Source: Campylorhamphus procurvoides (lineage: Eukaryota > Chordata > Aves > Passeriformes > Dendrocolaptidae). From it: a stretch of DNA of 64,000 bases. Shown here one piece after another: positions 59,966 through 64,000 of this stretch. Both the position numbers and the translations under genes were made by a program. Position 1 is the stretch's first letter. Each line of letters opens with the position of its first letter. Location of the stretch: positions 600,291-664,290 of the forward strand of contig WBMV01001906.1 of the NCBI GenBank assembly GCA_013396655.1, read 5' to 3'. Under the pieces are notes generated by a model that saw nothing but the letters and a program-made list of their open reading frames with translations, was not told the DNA's origin and did no database searches.

Positions 59966-61657
59966 GTAATATAAACACTGTCTTCTGTTTTTATTTCCTT
60001 CAGATTTAGTGAAGAAAAGTAATATGTTATAGAAAAATACCCCAAAAACTATTTCTAACTATGACAATGAAATGATACCTACAGAATAACTGTATCCTCG
60101 ACATCTGATATTCTGTTGCAAAACAATATAAGTGCACAAATGTGAACAAAACATAATTAGGTATTATGAAACTAAACCAAGCATTGAATAATAGCAGTCT
60201 AAAATTTAACTCATTTTCTTCTGAAAAAGGGTATAATTATAAATATCAGACCAACTCCATTTTTGGCAAAATCTAGAGGAGCTTAGTGGATAAGAATTTC
60301 CCTCTTGGAGTAACACTGGCAATGCTTTGACTTGTATTTCTGAGAAGGAAAAATGTATTGCTGAGGCCACAATAGTGGCCTGTATTATTTTGCCTCTATT
60401 AATAAACCAGATTCTTTCAAGAAAGCAAAGCAGCCAGAAAAACCTTCTAAATATTGTGTTCAAATCTATATTCAAAAAACCCTCATATATTTACAGCTTA
60501 AAAAGCAACTATTTGATTGAAACTGCAACAGTAGATTGTCAGGAAACTGAGTGGGTCTTAGTCATTAGAGGTAGTAATAGATGAGATCATCTTATAAAAG
60601 GAATTACATAGATGTTTCCCACTTACCTAGCATCAAATATTTTTTCTCTTCCTGGTGGCAAATAAATAGCAGTTGTCACCTGCTGGTTAGAATAATTAAA
60701 AAAACAAACCAAACAACTCAAGAATATTCCTTACATGTTAAAAAGAAGTTGTTCCCAGTGAGCTATTATATAGCTATAACACTCATTTTCTTTCTAAACA
60801 GACCATATTTTTAGCCACATATTCAAGTGAGTTGATCTTTGAGGGACTATTAAGACACTGCACTAGCAGCTATGCCATTGAACACAGCAATCTATGATGC
60901 AATTTATCAGTTAATAATAGTAGTCTGCTTTCTAATCCACATCTTTACATTTTGTGCATATTAAAAATTCCCCTCCCATGCCTTTTTTTGTCCTTAATGT
61001 ATTCACTTTAAAGCCAGTGTACATTGTGGTGTATGTGCTTTTGGGACAAATCTGGGGCAAAATACTCAATCGATCAAAGTTGTACTCTTATGAATGTTTT
61101 ATGTCTGTACCTGTAGTCTTTTGTGTTGATCTCCTGTTTTTAGCCAAAGGTGGTTTATTTTACAGGAAATTTAATAAAATCACACCCTTTCTAGTAGTGT
61201 GAAGCAGCTAATCAGGTGATAATAGAATGATATAGTATTGATACACTTGAAGGCACGATTATGAGCTGCATCTGCTACCTAAACTCTTCTGCCTCCTAAG
61301 CAGAGACATTGTGAGCAGGAATGAACCCTTGGGCTCATTCTCAGGGTTCCAGTCCCTTTCCTGCTTGCTCCAGAAGGGCAGTCATTCACAGCAGGTCCTG
61401 CCACCTCCAGCAGCCACGCTCCCTGCTCCGCCGTGCCTGGCACCCATCCCATGGCAGACAGGAACAGAGACCGGCTCTGCCCCTTCCCTGCCACCTTGCC
61501 CAAATTTGGCTTCAGCATGCCATCCTGAAGCTGAATGGAAGCACCCATTGTCCCCTGTGGGGTTGTGGCGGCCCATCCTGCTGAGGTTTGAGGATTGTTC
61601 TGTTCAGAGGGGAGGGGGGATGCCAAAGGTGCTAAGCAGGGCTGTGTTTTGTTGCAG
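59966..61657 (+). other. ANK3: ANK3 intron
   Basis: A 1.7 kb intron, AT-rich to about 61300 and GC-richer from 61310 to 61657, where frames up to 137 codons appear on both strands without recognised homology. The acceptor is TTTTGTTGCAG. Confidence 0.85.
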
Positions 61658-61739
61658 ACGGAGAAAGCTGACCGGCGCCAGAACTTCGTCTCCCTTGCTT
61701 TACGTAAGCGCTACAGCTATCTGACTGAGCCTGGAATGA
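61658..61739 (+). CDS. ANK3: ANK3 exon: TEKADRRQNFVSLALRKRYS
   Basis: An 82-nt exon, entry phase 0 and exit phase 1, encoding TEKADRRQNFVSLALRKRYS then YLTEPGM. The acceptor is TTGTTGCAG and the donor GTGAGT. It precedes the branch point of ankyrin-G splicing, to the giant neuronal exon cluster or to the death domain (SPQSPCERTD), both downstream of the window. Mammals have DRRQSFASLALRKR, from memory; here the serine of RRQS is asparagine and the following alanine is valine. Confidence 0.97.
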
Positions 61740-64000
61740 GTGAGTTGCTCTTACCAAAGTACTAAACTGTATAGATGTGATTTTCCATAAGAAGAGACAT
61801 TTTTTCTATAAACATTGTATTTGGTGTCACTCTGGGGAAAAAAACCAAAAACAAAATAAAACAGGAATAAACAGAAAAAAAACCCAACTGTCTGAAACAA
61901 AACTCTTGGATGGTCTGTGAACTCTTGTGTTGTGAGAGCTTGAAGAATCCTGACTGGCAAAATATGTTTGTTAGATAAGTAAAAATATAATAATTCTTAA
62001 AAATGCCTTCTAGCTCCAGAGTAGGAGAATTGGAAATTGCTTTCAAAAAAGGTCTGTTCCTCTTCCTTTTGAAACTTTAGAGAGAGATGCTATAGAAAGG
62101 AATGTTACGCTAAAGTTCAGCAAATCTGGAGAAAGCCATTCACATAAGCACTGAAATGTTTAGATGCTTAGTCAAAATAGACTCTCTTATATTTTATGTT
62201 TTCCCTCTTCTTTCTCCTTCCCTTCCCCTTTTCCTCTGTTCCCTGCAGATGCTTTTTATTCCCTGGCACCACACATTGCTTCCTCTTAAACCTTATGTTC
62301 CCCTTGACCAGACCTGTGGCATTCCTTTCCTTCCTGGTTAAATACAGTAATGTATTTGGCTTAGCTTTTCTTCCCTCACCTCTCCTGAGGCTGACTGCTA
62401 TTGTTCCCCATTTCCAGGCTTTTTCTTGCCTTTTTTTTTTTTCCACTTGTGACCTCTCAGTTGCTGCCCTGCAACAGACCCTTTGATAAAATTCCATAAA
62501 ATCCATAGACAAACTTCATCAGGTTTTGGGAGTTCCCTCTGGATGGCTGCTGTTTAATTATCCTATAAGATCTGTGGCTTCTTTGGATCAGATGTGCTCC
62601 AGAATATATTACACTTCTCATCCTGGAAGAAGACTTCAAGCATATAACATCTGAAGAAGCTATCAGATCTGCTGAGACATCCTGATGGACTGTTAAGGTA
62701 TTGTTGTAGGCTTGATAGGAACTGAAAGACAGGGAAAATGAAGTTGCTTGAAAGGAGGTTGAGGACTGTGTATATTGTCACAATAAATTTTTCAGCCCTC
62801 ACTGGGGGAAAAAAAAGTTGTTTTTTCACCAAAGGTTCATTAAGTCTCATTTATAAAAAGTTGGTGGGAGTAAACCTAGATCCACTTGAGCTGCACTCAA
62901 AAAAAAAAAAAAGATGGATCGAGTTGAGCTGTGCCTGCTTTACACCACAGGGAGCTTGCTCCAGGGATTGCACGTGAGTGAGAACTTCTACCTATTTTCA
63001 GGAATTTGATTTTGGTAGCAGCAAGGATTGTTGTTTTTACTCACACAAGTAAACCTCTGCACACCTGCCAGTGTGGAGCACATTCCTCTGCCTCCCTGTC
63101 CTTGTCCCTGCTCAGGGAAAGGGCCCAAAGGGCCCCTTGGCTCTTCCCAGCAGCAAAGTCCCCACAGAAAGAGGCTAAAGCTGCTGGGTCCTGACTGTTT
63201 ACTTGAGGCTGAGGAGCTGCAAGGCTGAGCAGTGGCCACTTGTGGGGTTGCACTCAGTGCTTTCCATTACCAGCTGCAAGGACATGTAGCTTGATGCACA
63301 AAGGGTAGGAACTAACATCTGCTGTCTAACAAAATCTTGGATGCAGAGTGATGGAAACTGTTAAGGCCAATAGTGCCCAGTAGTCAAAAAGGACTGTTAT
63401 ATAAACCCACTCCTTAGAATATTATCCCACTCTGAAGTCTTGCATGACTGGAAGGATTTCTTTGCTACTTCAAAAGAGTAAAATTGCTCTGTTCCCCGTG
63501 CAGTTCATAGCTGCACACACAGGTAAATTACTCAGCTTTTCTTTGTTCTGGTTCTTCTCAGCTGCAATAAGGAGCACAGCAAAAGCATCTTAAACATATC
63601 TGAATCTGTGATTTAACAGGAGAAAGAGCAGTTGGAAGGGCAGTCTGTTGGTTTGCTTGACTTACTAGTTAGTCAGGATAGACTGGCTCATCACAGTGCA
63701 GTGGGGTCTCTGTAAAGATATTTGCTAACAGTAACTCCTAAACAAGTTGTTAGCTCTTTTCAGAATAATTTTGAGATCTTTTTTTTGACTCGAGACTGTA
63801 TGAATGTCAGCAGCTGCTGCTAATTAATCTTCATAATAAGGTGTAGCTTATTTAATGAAGTAGACCATGTTTGGTTTTTTGGGGGTAGAGGAGCGGAAAG
63901 AAGTCTCTTTGCACTTAAAAATAACATAGCAAGGAAAAGGGACTGTTTCTTGACTTAGGCTGTGCCAATCAGGCCTAGTACTCAAGCTCTCTTCAACCTT
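61740..64000 (+). other. ANK3: ANK3 intron, 5' part (window ends inside)
   Basis: At least 2.3 kb of intron. I looked for the death-domain exon and for ERSTGATRSLP-type downstream exons and found neither. An A run lies at 62899-62912; a GC-richer patch at 63050-63240 holds only short frames on both strands. No transposon recognised. Confidence 0.85.
62899..62912. repeat. Poly-A run
   Basis: About 14 consecutive A bases within intron. No element is recognised upstream that it would terminate. Confidence 0.6.

Larger units (their letters stand above)
1..64000 (+). other. ANK3: ANK3 (ankyrin-G) gene, internal part, avian
   Basis: The whole window is one multi-exon gene read on the plus strand. 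Twenty-three exons join in frame from ankyrin repeat 19 to just before the neuronal giant exon/death domain, and one extra first exon lies in an intron. The paralogue is fixed by ANK3-type sequence outside the conserved blocks: EDAMTGDTDKYLGPQDL, GFSLGARSA, SYARDSMMIEELLVP and REFDSDSLRHYSWAADTL, where ANK2 and ANK1 differ. Known role: a submembrane adaptor linking channels, cell adhesion molecules and pumps to beta-spectrin/actin, essential for the axon initial segment, nodes of Ranvier and lateral membranes. The 5' exons (repeats 1-18) and the 3' exons (giant exon, death domain, C-terminal tail) are outside the window. All splice junctions seen are GT-AG. Confidence 0.97.

Noticed and set aside
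61740..64000. Search for the giant neuronal exon or death-domain exon at the window's end.
   Set aside because: No frame matches PQSPCERTD, ADHLGLSWTELA or ERSTGATRSLP; the window ends before them.
1..64000. Possibility that the gene is ANK2 or ANK1.
   Set aside because: The region between the repeats and ZU5 (EDAMTGDTDKYLGPQDL, YARDSMMIEELLVP, SLRHYSWAADTLDN) matches ankyrin-G and not the other two paralogues.

Overview
The window is a piece of a bird nuclear genome lying wholly inside one plus-strand gene, ANK3 (ankyrin-G). The avian call rests on two decayed CR1 LINE copies, one ending in the usual CR1 tail (ATTCTATGATTTTGTGATA), on the relatively compact introns, and on the near-identity of the exons to vertebrate ankyrin-G as I know it. 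The species cannot be named. No other protein-coding gene, tRNA, rRNA or CRISPR array is supported.

Layout: 1-3089 is upstream intron. Exons at 3090-3287, 5596-5694, 16187-16285, 16373-16471 and 16847-16942 encode the last six ankyrin repeats (about R19-R24). Exons at 19800-19872 and 20063-20125 encode the acidic linker. A 7.7 kb intron (20126-27790) then holds a CR1 copy and, at 25.6-26.3 kb, a CpG/GC-box promoter region and a 16-nt alternative first coding exon (26302-26317) that makes the short, repeat-less ankyrin-G. Exons at 27791-27914, 30825-30927 and 36609-36715 encode the region before the ZU5 domains; 43762-43986 to 55736-55943 encode the two ZU5 domains with the spectrin-binding DAR motif; the end of 55736-55943 to 59322-59444 encodes the UPA domain; 59939-59965 and 61658-61739 lead towards the giant exon or death domain, which lie beyond the window. 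With every cassette included the 23 common exons total 2689 nt (896 codons plus one base), and every junction is GT-AG and keeps frame.

The most interesting layer is alternative transcription and splicing. Besides the MAFQNS first exon I found three very small in-frame cassettes (12 nt at 29658, 33 nt at 40508, 27 nt at 59939), each with TGC motifs close to its 3' splice site, and a 99-nt cassette (44709-44807). Two further promoter-like places (a CRE/CCAAT pair at 27549-27564 and a TATA box at 36140) are speculative.

The protein is the membrane-skeleton adaptor of axon initial segments, nodes of Ranvier, lateral epithelial membranes and muscle: the repeats bind membrane proteins (Nav and KCNQ channels, neurofascin, E-cadherin, Na/K-ATPase) and the ZU5-ZU5-UPA block binds beta-spectrin. 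Transcripts starting at 26302 would keep the spectrin module without the membrane-protein-binding repeats.
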